A stretch of DNA of 12,688 nucleotides from Pseudomonadota bacterium (GTDB lineage Bacteria; Pseudomonadota; Gammaproteobacteria; Xanthomonadales; Rhodanobacteraceae), in NCBI GenBank assembly GCA_021787175.1, contig JAJYMF010000118.1, positions 1 to 12,688 on the forward strand, read 5' to 3'. The translations under genes were made by a program, and so were the position numbers. Each line of letters opens with the position of its first letter. The first letter of the stretch is position 1. Under the pieces are notes generated by a model. The model saw nothing but the letters and a program-made list of their open reading frames with translations. It was not told the origin of the DNA and did no database searches. Below are positions 1 through 5,673 of this stretch, in pieces.

Positions 1-24
1 CAGATCCCCTTAATGGAACCCTAA
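1..24 (-). other. Start of a fourth integron cassette (partial)
   Basis: Read on the minus strand, the cassette begins TTAGGG just after the recombination point of the neighbouring attC. It then carries AAGGGG about 12 bases in, which could be a ribosome binding site for a gene beyond the window edge. No coding sequence is visible here. Confidence 0.6.
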
Positions 25-87
25 CGTTGAAGCTGAGCCGCGAGCGGCGGCTTGCCGACGCGAGTCGGCTCGAGCGACTGGTTAGAC
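19..87 (-). other. attC recombination site of cassette 3
   Basis: On the minus strand the site runs from R'' GTCTAAC (81-87) to R' GTTAGGG (19-25), 69 bp in all. The inner arms CGAGCCGACTCGCG and CGCGGCTCAG can fold into the usual attC stem. It lies 8 bp past the stop codon of the cassette 3 gene. Confidence 0.9.
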
Positions 88-95
88 CGCATGAA

Positions 96-872
96 CTAGC
101 CGGTCACTCTTTGCATATCGGGGTACACCCATTTCCAGGCGATCTGGGTAGCCGGCACGCCTGGCGCTTGAGGCACAACCTCGTTCGCGAAGAACTGCTC
201 GACATGGCGCAAGTTGTCGGCGACATTCTGTGAGTCGAGTGGGGAAAGGTTGAAGGCGTACTCGTCGTCAACGATCGCGAATGGGTCGGGTGATTCAAGT
301 AAGACCTGCAACCTGTATCCACCCGGCTTCCACGAAAACGACTGCCGAACGTGTGCGTAGACATCTGACATTTCTTGGGATTTCAAGAACGCGTCTGCAT
401 CGAAAGGCTGAGCCTGGCGCATGTGCGTCAACTTCTTGACCGAGATGGCGTCGAGTTCGGCCTTGCGCTCCAAGAAGTCCAGACTCTGGAATCGAATGAA
501 TCGTTCCTCTACATCCTTCTGGGAAATTTTCATCGCAAGGACGTTCAGCTCCTTCTCGAATGGCACGGCGCCGACTTGTGGATAGTTCATCGTTCCCATG
601 CGTTGGACGATTCCCCGCCAAGAAAAGAATGCCTGCTCCCCGGACTCGTGCGTGACCCGGAGGCGGATCCCAGTTATCACGATGTCTTTGTGCGTTACGG
701 TAAGTGCAACACGCAGATTCAGTATCGGACCGAGGGTAGTAAATCCAATCTCAGGTGACGGTTGAGTGATTACGCGAACTTGTGGCCTAGTCATCCAGCC
801 TCGGATCGCCACAAAGATGGGCGGCAGCCAAGCTAGTGCCCCGACGACGGCAGCAAGATCAGTAAACGACAC
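96..872 (-). CDS. Cassette 3 protein, membrane-anchored, function unknown
   Basis: A 258-residue protein that I do not recognise. The GTG start at 872 is chosen because AAAGGAG lies 5 nt upstream and only 28 nt separate it from the cassette boundary. Residues 4-23 are a hydrophobic segment (LAAVVGALAWLPPIFVAI) followed by RGW, which suggests one N-terminal membrane helix. The rest is a soluble domain, probably with beta strands around residues 30-75 (LNLRVALTVTHKDIVITGI), then a charged helical section near 125-165 and a C-terminal part rich in aromatics. There is no catalytic motif I can name. The gene ends 8 bp before its attC and fills nearly the whole cassette. It should be read from the integron promoter as the third gene. 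Confidence 0.85.
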   Translation of the reverse strand: MSFTDLAAVVGALAWLPPIFVAIRGWMTRPQVRVITQPSPEIGFTTLGPILNLRVALTVTHKDIVITGIRLRVTHESGEQAFFSWRGIVQRMGTMNYPQVGAVPFEKELNVLAMKISQKDVEERFIRFQSLDFLERKAELDAISVKKLTHMRQAQPFDADAFLKSQEMSDVYAHVRQSFSWKPGGYRLQVLLESPDPFAIVDDEYAFNLSPLDSQNVADNLRHVEQFFANEVVPQAPGVPATQIAWKWVYPDMQRVTG

Positions 873-894
873 AACGACTCCTTTGTTTGGTGCG

Positions 895-966
895 GTCTAA
901 CGCCTGAGCTCAGCCGCCGGCAGACCGCGTAGCGGGATGACGGTCGGCTGCAGCGAAATGTTAGGG
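895..966 (-). other. attC recombination site of cassette 2
   Basis: On the minus strand the site runs from R'' CCCTAAC (960-966) to R' GTTAGAC (895-901), 72 bp. The inner arms GCAGCCGACC and GGCGGCTGAG are the L'' and L' regions, and GCGGTCTGCCGG lies towards the apex. It is the longest of the three attC sites and its stem is the least perfect. Confidence 0.9.
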
Positions 967-967
967 G

Positions 968-1558
968 TCACTTTGCGGCCTCCGAAAGTGCTTTCCGATC
1001 AGCCGCAGACAAGAAAATGAAGGCGGTTGGGTCAATGCGGTCAACTGCTTTGTACGCCAGTGCGCAGTAGTCTGGACTTGGCCCATGCGCCGAGGAAACA
1101 GCGGCGTCAGCCAAACTGGTCCCCGGGCCGAGATATATGCTTTTGGCTAGGCCAGTCACCGCAGCCATTTGGTCCGAATTACCTTGAAGCGCACAGGCCT
1201 TCACACCAAATTTCGCGATCTCTTGAACCTTTTGGGACGCCGGATGCTCCGGCGTCCCGAGCTTTACAAAGGCCACAAGAGCGTCTGTATGAGCTGTCTG
1301 TATATTTGGTTGGAACGCCCGCGCGTACAGGAATACTGAAAGCACCGACAACACGGACAGCGCCCCCGCGCTAAGTTTGAACCAAGGGTTTGTTAGATAT
1401 TCGCTAATACCCAATAGCGCGCCCAGCGCGACATTGATGCCAGCAAGAAACATCGCTAGAGCAACAACAGGATAGCCGTTAACTAGTGCTACAACGCCCA
1501 AAGCGATGCCAAACACGAAAATAATTGCTGAAGAAATGAGCCTAGCCATAGACCTCAC
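968..1558 (-). CDS. Cassette 2 protein, three-helix membrane protein, function unknown
   Basis: A 196-residue protein from GTG at 1558; an ATG at 1549 would give 193 residues. The ribosome binding site is weak for both, so the start is uncertain. GTG is only 13 nt from the cassette boundary. Three hydrophobic segments are visible: residues 11-27, 29-51 and 62-79. After them comes a soluble C-terminal domain of about 115 residues with two cysteines near 122 and 166 (KACALQ, DYCALA). That domain may be periplasmic or cytoplasmic; topology cannot be decided here. No family recognised. Integron cassettes often carry such unassigned membrane proteins. The stop codon lies 1 bp before the attC. Confidence 0.85.
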   Translation of the reverse strand: MRSMARLISSAIIFVFGIALGVVALVNGYPVVALAMFLAGINVALGALLGISEYLTNPWFKLSAGALSVLSVLSVFLYARAFQPNIQTAHTDALVAFVKLGTPEHPASQKVQEIAKFGVKACALQGNSDQMAAVTGLAKSIYLGPGTSLADAAVSSAHGPSPDYCALAYKAVDRIDPTAFIFLSAADRKALSEAAK

Positions 1559-1565
1559 CAGTGAC

Positions 1566-1625
1566 CCCTAACGCCTGAATTAAGCCGAGCCGCGAAGCGG
1601 CTTCGGCTTGAATGAATTGTTAGGC
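1566..1625 (-). other. attC recombination site of cassette 1
   Basis: On the minus strand the site runs from R'' GCCTAAC (1619-1625) to R' GTTAGGG (1566-1572), 60 bp. The arms CAAGCCGAAGCCGC and GCGGCTCGGCTTAA form a strong stem with short bulges, the classic attC shape. The TAA stop of the cassette 1 gene lies inside R''. Confidence 0.95.
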
Positions 1626-2042
1626 CGCAGCCGAGACATATGGCGTGGACCCGTTGTACTGCAAAAGATCCCAGCGATTGCCATACAGATCCTCAAAGAC
1701 GGCAACAGTACCGTATGGCTCTTCGCTAGGCGGACGAACGAATCTAACGCCAGCAGCAACCATGCGATTGTAATCACGCCAGAAATCGTCGGTTTGCAGG
1801 AATAGGAAGACGCGCCCGCCGGCTTGGTTGCCAATAAACGTTTCCTGTTCTGGCTTTGAGGCGCGGGCCAGCAATAGAGAAGTGCTTGTAGAGCCTGGAG
1901 GAGAAATGACTACCCAGCGCTTGTTCTGCTCGGGTTGGTCCTTGTCCTCAATCACGCGGAAGCCGAGTTTGCCGACATAGAAGCCAAGAGCTTCGTCGTA
2001 GTCACGGACTACGAGTGCGATATGGGCGATTGCTTGCTGCAT
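1620..2042 (-). CDS. VOC (glyoxalase/bleomycin resistance/dioxygenase) fold protein, cassette 1
   Basis: A 140-residue protein of the vicinal oxygen chelate superfamily, one of the commonest kinds of integron cassette product. Two beta-alpha-beta-beta-beta modules are visible: residues 5-60 begin with IAHIALVVRDYDEALGFY, and residues 76-128 end in EPYGTVAVFEDLYGNRWDL. His7 is a likely metal ligand. The usual acidic ligand at the end of the last strand is Gln128 here (WDLLQ), so metal chemistry may differ or be absent. Substrate is unknown; relatives include glyoxalases and drug-binding proteins, and I see no basis for choosing. The ATG at 2042 has AAAGGAA upstream. The TAA stop lies inside the attC. 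As first cassette it should be the best expressed. Confidence 0.93.
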   Translation of the reverse strand: MQQAIAHIALVVRDYDEALGFYVGKLGFRVIEDKDQPEQNKRWVVISPPGSTSTSLLLARASKPEQETFIGNQAGGRVFLFLQTDDFWRDYNRMVAAGVRFVRPPSEEPYGTVAVFEDLYGNRWDLLQYNGSTPYVSAAA

Positions 2043-2081
2043 GAGTGCCCGTTCCTTTCTCTGCGGCTTAACAAGAAGTAG

Positions 2082-2097
2082 ACCCCGGATCCGGGGT
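2082..2097. repeat. Perfect 16-bp palindrome between Pc and the first cassette
   Basis: ACCCCGGATCCGGGGT is identical to its reverse complement and begins 10 bp from the attI core. In transcripts from Pc it would lie in the leader and form a short GC-rich hairpin. On the minus strand it is followed by CTACTTCTTGTT, only partly U-rich, so it is a weak terminator candidate at best. Confidence 0.6.
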
Positions 2098-2107
2098 GTT
2101 GTACGGC

Positions 2108-2136
2108 ATCGTCCGCGCCTCCTGACATGCTGTCAA
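2108..2136 (-). promoter_or_regulatory. Putative cassette promoter Pc
   Basis: On the minus strand a perfect -35 box TTGACA (2131-2136) is followed by 17 bp and GACGAT (2108-2113), a poor -10 box. It lies in the attI region and points at the cassettes, as Pc does in other integrons. The weak -10 suggests modest strength. Confidence 0.5.
2123..2135. promoter_or_regulatory. Short palindrome overlapping the Pc -35 box
   Basis: TGACA-TGC-TGTCA is an inverted repeat with 5-bp arms that covers most of the -35 box of Pc. A protein bound here could control the cassettes, and possibly intI, whose leader also crosses it. It does not match a CTG-N10-CAG LexA box. Confidence 0.3.
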
Positions 2137-2215
2137 GCCAGATTCCTACGTTAAATCAGCCATTTGCCCGGTAGCGCTCGCAACGTGCCGCGATCAGATT
2201 GAGCTGCATATCGGT

Positions 2216-2264
2216 GAATCGGTGGGTGTAATGGCTTACGCAGGCGAATCCGAGGGTGTAACGG
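2216..2264. repeat. Pair of 19-bp direct repeats over the intI start
   Basis: GAATCGGTGGGTGTAATGG (2216-2234) and GAATCCGAGGGTGTAACGG (2246-2264) agree at 16 of 19 positions and are 30 bp apart. The first copy holds the ATG at 2231; the second has ACG at the same place. They may be integrase-binding direct repeats or a duplication of the translation start region. Confidence 0.6.
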
Positions 2265-3244
2265 GTGCTCGTCAGATGCAGCAGCAACCGCGTCTGCTGG
2301 CCGAGGTTCGACGCCGTTTGCGGCTCAAACACTACAGCTTGCGCACTGAGCAGGCCTATGTGGCATGGATACGCCGCTTCATCTTGAGCAACGGCAAGCG
2401 CCATCCACGCTCGATGGGCGCGGCCGAGGTTGAGCGGTTTCTGTCTGATCTTGCGGTACACGGGCATGTTGCAGCGGGCACGCAGAACCAGGCGCTGTCG
2501 GCGTTGCTGTTTCTGTATCGCGAGGTGCTGGCGGTCGATCTGCCGTGGCTGGACAACGTCATCCGCGCCAAGCGGCCGCAGCGGCTGCCCGTGGTGCTGT
2601 CGCTGGATGAGGTGCAGCGCCTGCTGGCCGTCATGGATGGACGTCCGAGGCTGATCGCCAGCCTGCTTTACGGTACCGGCATGCGCCTGATGGAGTGCCT
2701 GCGCCTGCGCGTGAAAGACATCGATTTTGCGCGCCACGAGATCATGGTACGTGAAGGCAAGGGCGGCAAGGATCGGCATACGATGCTGCCGCGTTCTCTG
2801 GCGGAGCCGTTGCAGCGCGAGATCGAGCGGGCGCGCGTGATTCACGCCGAGGATCTGGCGGCGGGTTTCGGTTCGACGCGTCTGCCGCATGCGTTGGCGC
2901 GCAAGTATCCGCGCGTCGCGCGCGAGTTCGGCTGGCAGTTCGTGTTTCCGTCGGTGCAGCGCGCCGTCGATCCGGTGGATGGCACGATCCGCCGCCATCA
3001 CTTCGATGACGCCATTCTTTCGCGTGCGATGAAAACGGCACGGCAGCGTGCCGGGATCGACAAGCCGCTGAGCGCGCACACTCTGCGCCATTCTTTTGCG
3101 ACGCATCTGATCGAGGCGGGCTACGACATTCGCACCGTCCAAGAGCTGTTGGGCCACAAGGACGTGTCGACCACCATGGTCTACACCCACGTCCTCAACC
3201 GCGGCGCCGGCGGCGTGCGCAGCCCGCTGGATCGAGCCGGCTGA
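2231..3244 (+). CDS. intI: Integron integrase IntI (tyrosine recombinase)
   Basis: A 337-residue tyrosine recombinase that inserts and excises gene cassettes by attI x attC and attC x attC recombination. The N-terminal DNA-binding (SAM-like) domain covers about residues 18-110 (LRLKHYSLRTEQAYVAWIRRF), and the catalytic domain follows. Arg152 (GTGMR), Lys177 (EGKGGK), His283 and Arg286 (HTLRH), His309 (GHKDV) and the nucleophile Tyr318 (VYTHV) are all present. The insertion that separates IntI from XerC/D is clear near residues 215-241 (KYPRVAREFGWQFVFPS). ATG 2231 is chosen over GTG 2222 because GGTGGG lies just upstream; ATG 2276 is a serious alternative that gives 322 residues. No frameshift or stop is seen, so the enzyme looks active. 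It ends 10 bp from the end of the vapC remnant, which converges on it. Confidence 0.96.
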   Translation: MAYAGESEGVTGARQMQQQPRLLAEVRRRLRLKHYSLRTEQAYVAWIRRFILSNGKRHPRSMGAAEVERFLSDLAVHGHVAAGTQNQALSALLFLYREVLAVDLPWLDNVIRAKRPQRLPVVLSLDEVQRLLAVMDGRPRLIASLLYGTGMRLMECLRLRVKDIDFARHEIMVREGKGGKDRHTMLPRSLAEPLQREIERARVIHAEDLAAGFGSTRLPHALARKYPRVAREFGWQFVFPSVQRAVDPVDGTIRRHHFDDAILSRAMKTARQRAGIDKPLSAHTLRHSFATHLIEAGYDIRTVQELLGHKDVSTTMVYTHVLNRGAGGVRSPLDRAG

Positions 3245-3254
3245 GCACGCGGGT

Positions 3255-3364
3255 TCAGGTGATCACTTCGACGTGATCGCCGTAGCGCGCCAGCAAGGCA
3301 TCGGTGGTGAGCAGGCGCAGCGGCTCGACGCGCGCTTGGGCTGGGTACCGAGCAGCAGGCGCAT
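3255..3364 (-). pseudogene. VapC/PIN-domain toxin remnant with a large internal deletion
   Basis: The ATG at 3364 follows the antitoxin stop by 1 nt, the usual coupled layout. It encodes MRLLLGTQ, like the MRLLLDTH start of VapC ribonucleases. The sequence then passes directly, with a +1 frame change near 3341-3345, into the end of a PIN domain: AQARVEP, then LLTTDALLARYGDHVEVI and a stop at 3255. About 90-100 codons of a normal ~130-residue toxin are missing, including nearly all acidic residues of the active site. Read straight from the ATG, translation stops after 33 unrelated residues. The toxin is certainly dead if this reading is right. Confidence 0.8.
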
Positions 3365-3365
3365 G

Positions 3366-3608
3366 TCAGTCGCCCGTGAACGCGGCCAATACCCCGGCCC
3401 GCAACGGCGCGTCGAAATCCCTGCCGATGCGCAGCTTGCCCTTGAGCACGCCGAAGCGGATCGGCTGCGCCGATTCGCTGATGCGCGTCAGCCGCACGAC
3501 GGGGCGCCCGCTGCGGGCAATCACCACGTCGTGGCCGGCCTCGGCCCGATCGATCAGGCTCGAAAGCCGGGTCCTTGCCTCGTCGATGTTGACTTGTGCC
3601 TTGGCCAT
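3366..3608 (-). CDS. Type II antitoxin, Phd/YefM family, partner of a deleted VapC
   Basis: An 80-residue protein. Residues 1-45 (MAKAQVNIDEARTRLSSLID, then AGHDVVIARSGRPVVRLTRI) are the Phd/YefM DNA-binding and dimerisation fold. The C-terminal tail (GKLRIGRDFDAPLRAGVLAAF) is the toxin-wrapping segment typical of antitoxins paired with PIN toxins. Such proteins bind the toxin and repress their own operon. ATG 3608 fits the family start; no strong ribosome binding site precedes it. The downstream toxin survives only as a scar, so the antitoxin is an orphan. It may persist as a DNA-binding protein or act against related toxins elsewhere in the genome. Confidence 0.9.
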   Translation of the reverse strand: MAKAQVNIDEARTRLSSLIDRAEAGHDVVIARSGRPVVRLTRISESAQPIRFGVLKGKLRIGRDFDAPLRAGVLAAFTGD

Positions 3609-3633
3609 GATCGTTGCGCCCAGTTGACCAAGC

Positions 3634-3735
3634 TTAGTCTTGCAGCGACTCATGCTGGTGCAGTCAGTCGTCGAGGGCCGGTTTGCCGCAGTCGAAACGT
3701 TCCAGCGCGCGGCCACACCCCGCGGGGTCGGCGCA
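3634..3735 (-). pseudogene. Fragment resembling the start of a GNAT acetyltransferase toxin
   Basis: In one minus-strand frame the sequence reads ADPAGCGRALERFDCGKPALDD, stop, LHQHESLQD, stop. The stretch ALERFDCGKPALDD followed by (W)L is characteristic of the N-terminus of TacT-like GNAT toxins, which acetylate charged tRNA. The stops sit at 3664-3666, where a Trp codon would be expected (TGG to TGA), and at 3634-3636. No start codon is clear. The remainder of the ~160-residue toxin is absent; the next gene is the Phd antitoxin. The call rests on one short motif seen by eye. Confidence 0.5.
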
Positions 3736-3745
3736 CGCAAACCCG

Positions 3746-3820
3746 TCACACCGCCCAGGCCGACGGCCGCGCGAACAGCTCGCGCAAGCCGGCATTGTCC
3801 TGCGCCGGGCGCTCCAGCAG
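3746..3820 (-). pseudogene. Fragment resembling the end of a DUF1778 antitoxin
   Basis: Twenty-four minus-strand codons read LLER, PAQDNAGLRELFARPSAW, AV and a stop. DUF1778 (TacA-like) antitoxins often end in a similar run: Pro, Asn, Leu-Arg, then Leu/Phe and a terminal Pro-x-x-Trp. Just upstream the frame is closed by TGA at 3821-3823 and no ribbon-helix-helix part is recognisable. It sits immediately before the GNAT-like fragment, in the order used by intact TacA-TacT pairs, which supports both calls. Confidence 0.4.
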
Positions 3821-3884
3821 TCAGCAATCGGCTGACCGTGCCATCCGTGCGCCAACGATGACTGCGCTGCGGCAGCCGGCGGCC

Positions 3885-3911
3885 GTGGCAGCCGGCGGAA
3901 ACGGCTGCCAC
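3885..3911 (-). terminator. Hairpin downstream of the M28 peptidase
   Basis: GTGGCAGCCG and CGGCTGCCAC form a perfect 10-bp stem with a 7-nt loop, 17 bp past the peptidase stop on the minus strand. No U-run follows, so it may stabilise the 3' end rather than terminate by itself. GGCAGCCGGCGG occurs twice here (3871-3882 and 3887-3898), giving an alternative fold. Confidence 0.45.
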
Positions 3912-3928
3912 TTCAGGCCAGCTACCGT

Positions 3929-5344
3929 TCAGGGGATGGGCAGGGTGGCCGGCACGCGGCGCGCGAAGTCGCCGTTGGGGCCGGGGAACACCACCGGGCT
4001 GGCGTAGCCGTCGGCGGATACCGCGCTGACGCCGAAGAACCAGTCGTCGATGTTGACCCTGGGCAGGGTGAAACCGAGCGTGCCGTCCTTGCCGCGCGTG
4101 GCGGCATCCGCGGCCACCCAGCGGCTGTGCTGCCACTCGGGCGCGGTGGTGTCGCGCCACCACACGCGGTAGCCGACGGCGCCGGGCACCGGCTTCCAGC
4201 GGACCGTGGTGTTGACGGTGACCGCGCCGCCGATGGCCACGCCCTCGGGCGGTGCCGGAGCGCGCGCCAGCGCGGCCATGGCCACGGCATTGAGCGCGGT
4301 GACCTTGGCCAGGTACGGAAAGTCCACGCCGGCGAGCACGTCGCCGTACTGGACGCCGTCGACCATGCGCACGTCCTGGTGCTCGTGGGTGTAGTTCTCG
4401 CTGCGCTCGGTGAAGCGCACCGCGGGGTAGCCGGCGTCGAGGAACTCGACCTGGTCGCCGCCGCGCTCGTAGCGGTCGGTGCGGTAGATCAGGCGCACGT
4501 GCAGATGGTCGACATAGCGCGGCGCCAGCGTGCCGATGAAGCGCGCCAGATTGCGCGAGGGCGAGTCGATCTCGCCGCCGGTGTAGTTGAGCGCGCGCAG
4601 TTGCTGCGGCGTCAGCGTGCTCTTCAGACCCTGCGCGAACAGGCGGATGGTGGTGTTGTCGATCACCCCGTCCTCGCCCTTGATCCCGCCGACGATGTCG
4701 TTGTTGAGGTCGGCCTCGACCTGCCAGCCGTGCGCCACGGCGTAGTCGGCCAGCACCTTGCCGCCGTACAGACCCTGCTCCTCGCCGGAGTCGACGCCGA
4801 ACACCAGCGTGGCCGGAAAGCGGTACTTGCTGAGCACGCGCGCGGCTTCGATCACCGCGGCGGCACCGGAACCGTCGTCGTCGGCGCCCGGCGCATCGCT
4901 GGTGGCGTTCATGATGTCGGTGACGCGCGAATCCAGATGCCCGGTGATCACGATCACGCGCTGCGGATCGGACGTGCCGCGCAGGATGGCGACCACGTCC
5001 TCGACCCTGCTGGGCCTGGGGATGCGCGGGCCGGTGACGACCTGCGCCGGGGTGATGATCTCGAGGCAGCCGCCGCAGTCCTTCGCGATGCGCTCGAAGC
5101 GCGCCTTGACCCAGCGCCGCGCCGCGCCGATGCCGCGCGTGTTCGAGCGGGTCTCGCTGAGCGTGTGGCGCGTGCCGAAGCCGACCAGGGTGGTCAGCGT
5201 GTCTTTCAGTTCGGCCGGGCTGACCGCCTGCGCGATCGCGCGCAGCTCGGGGTGGAAGTCGGCCGCAGGCACTTGCACGGTCGGAGTGGCGAACGCGCTT
5301 GTCGCGGCGAGAGCCATGGCAAGACCCGCAAGCTTCACAGACAT
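3929..5344 (-). CDS. Exported M28-family zinc metallopeptidase
   Basis: A 471-residue protein, probably an aminopeptidase or carboxypeptidase of family M28 acting in the periplasm or outside the cell. Residues 1-19 are a signal peptide with likely cleavage after AFA. The two-zinc site is complete: His136 (GHLDS), Asp156 as bridging ligand (GADDDGSG), the catalytic pair Glu188-Glu189 (SGEEQG), Asp216 (NNDIVGG) and a His in THEHQD (320-322). Cys90 and Cys93 could form a disulfide. A C-terminal beta domain of about 100 residues (363-465; VRWKPVPGAVGYRVWW) resembles fibronectin type III and may bind substrate or the cell surface. ATG 5344 has GGAGGGG about 6 nt upstream. It is divergent from the TonB-dependent receptor; a shared role in using peptides is possible but not shown. 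Confidence 0.93.
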   Translation of the reverse strand: MSVKLAGLAMALAATSAFATPTVQVPAADFHPELRAIAQAVSPAELKDTLTTLVGFGTRHTLSETRSNTRGIGAARRWVKARFERIAKDCGGCLEIITPAQVVTGPRIPRPSRVEDVVAILRGTSDPQRVIVITGHLDSRVTDIMNATSDAPGADDDGSGAAAVIEAARVLSKYRFPATLVFGVDSGEEQGLYGGKVLADYAVAHGWQVEADLNNDIVGGIKGEDGVIDNTTIRLFAQGLKSTLTPQQLRALNYTGGEIDSPSRNLARFIGTLAPRYVDHLHVRLIYRTDRYERGGDQVEFLDAGYPAVRFTERSENYTHEHQDVRMVDGVQYGDVLAGVDFPYLAKVTALNAVAMAALARAPAPPEGVAIGGAVTVNTTVRWKPVPGAVGYRVWWRDTTAPEWQHSRWVAADAATRGKDGTLGFTLPRVNIDDWFFGVSAVSADGYASPVVFPGPNGDFARRVPATLPIP

Positions 5345-5673
5345 GACAACCCCCTCCGAACGTGATTCCGCGATCCTACTCTACGCAGCATCTACTGCCA
5401 GCAGGCGTCTGTATCGCGAGCGGCGCTGCCGGGCACAGCCCATGCCGACGCGGCAGCACATCGCGAGCCTTCCCGAGCGGTCCGAAAAGCGCGAAGTCTG
5501 GTAAGTCCGTGACGATGCGTACTCTCGATGCCGGGAGCGGGCGCCTGCAGCGACAGGCACGGTATGCGCGCGCAGAGGGCTGTATGCGACTCGCCGCGCC
5601 GCGCGGTCGCCCCGAATTGCCCCGGCACGCGCCGGGACCGACACAGCGCCCGGCAGCGGCGAGACAAGTGCCG
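5345..5673. other. Intergenic stretch, no gene seen
   Basis: Upstream region of the M28 gene. It holds that gene's ribosome binding site (GGAGGGG) next to the start and otherwise GC-rich sequence. Short ORFs on both strands overlap each other with no consistent ribosome binding sites and look like chance. No clear promoter for the peptidase could be picked. Confidence 0.5.

Larger units (their letters stand above)
2066..2140 (-). other. attI site of the integron (left end defined, right end approximate)
   Basis: The core GTTAAGC on the minus strand (2066-2072) is where cassette 1 begins. Its position is confirmed because the bases that follow (TTAAGCCGCAG) nearly match the complement of the cassette's own R'' flank. 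The integrase-binding part of attI must lie on the intI side, but its extent cannot be read directly and 2140 is a guess. Confidence 0.7.
1..3244. mobile_element. Chromosomal integron: intI, attI/Pc and at least three cassettes
   Basis: An integrase gene reads rightwards. A cassette array reads leftwards from the attI side, the standard divergent layout. Recombination points (between G and TT of each GTTRRRY core on the minus strand) define cassette 1 as 1572-2071, cassette 2 as 901-1571 and cassette 3 as 25-900; a fourth starts at 24 and runs off the edge. Every cassette has one ORF on the minus strand that almost fills it and ends at or next to its attC. The first bases of each cassette match the complement of its own attC R'' site, as expected for excisable circles. 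The attC sites differ in length and loop, so this is a collection of unrelated cassettes. The array may be longer than shown. Confidence 0.95.

Noticed and set aside
1..2072. CRISPR array, because of repeated GTTAG-type motifs
   Set aside because: The motifs are attC core sites 500-900 bp apart around ORFs, not short regular repeats with spacers.
2122..2152. LexA box and intI promoter on the plus strand
   Set aside because: CTGACATGCTGTCAAG almost fits CTG-N10-CAG but lacks the final CAG, and the possible -10 TACGTT needs a 19-bp spacer. Not good enough to annotate.
2156..3190. 344-codon open frame on the minus strand across intI
   Set aside because: Shadow of the integrase. Gln/Arg/His-rich composition and no domain, whereas the plus strand has every recombinase motif.
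3261..3278. Inverted repeat GATCAC-TTCGAC-GTGATC as a terminator between intI and the vapC remnant
   Set aside because: It lies inside codons of the PIN domain end, has arms of only 6 bp and no U-run, so chance coding sequence explains it.
3366..4163. Long minus-strand frame running into the antitoxin from upstream
   Set aside because: Only the last 80 codons, from ATG 3608, match an antitoxin; the upstream part is Arg/Ala-rich shadow sequence across the peptidase end and the TA fragments.
4127..5365. 412-codon open frame on the plus strand across the M28 gene
   Set aside because: Antisense shadow caused by high GC. It is low in complexity and rich in Arg, Ala and Gly, while the minus strand has a complete metallopeptidase with signal peptide and ribosome binding site.
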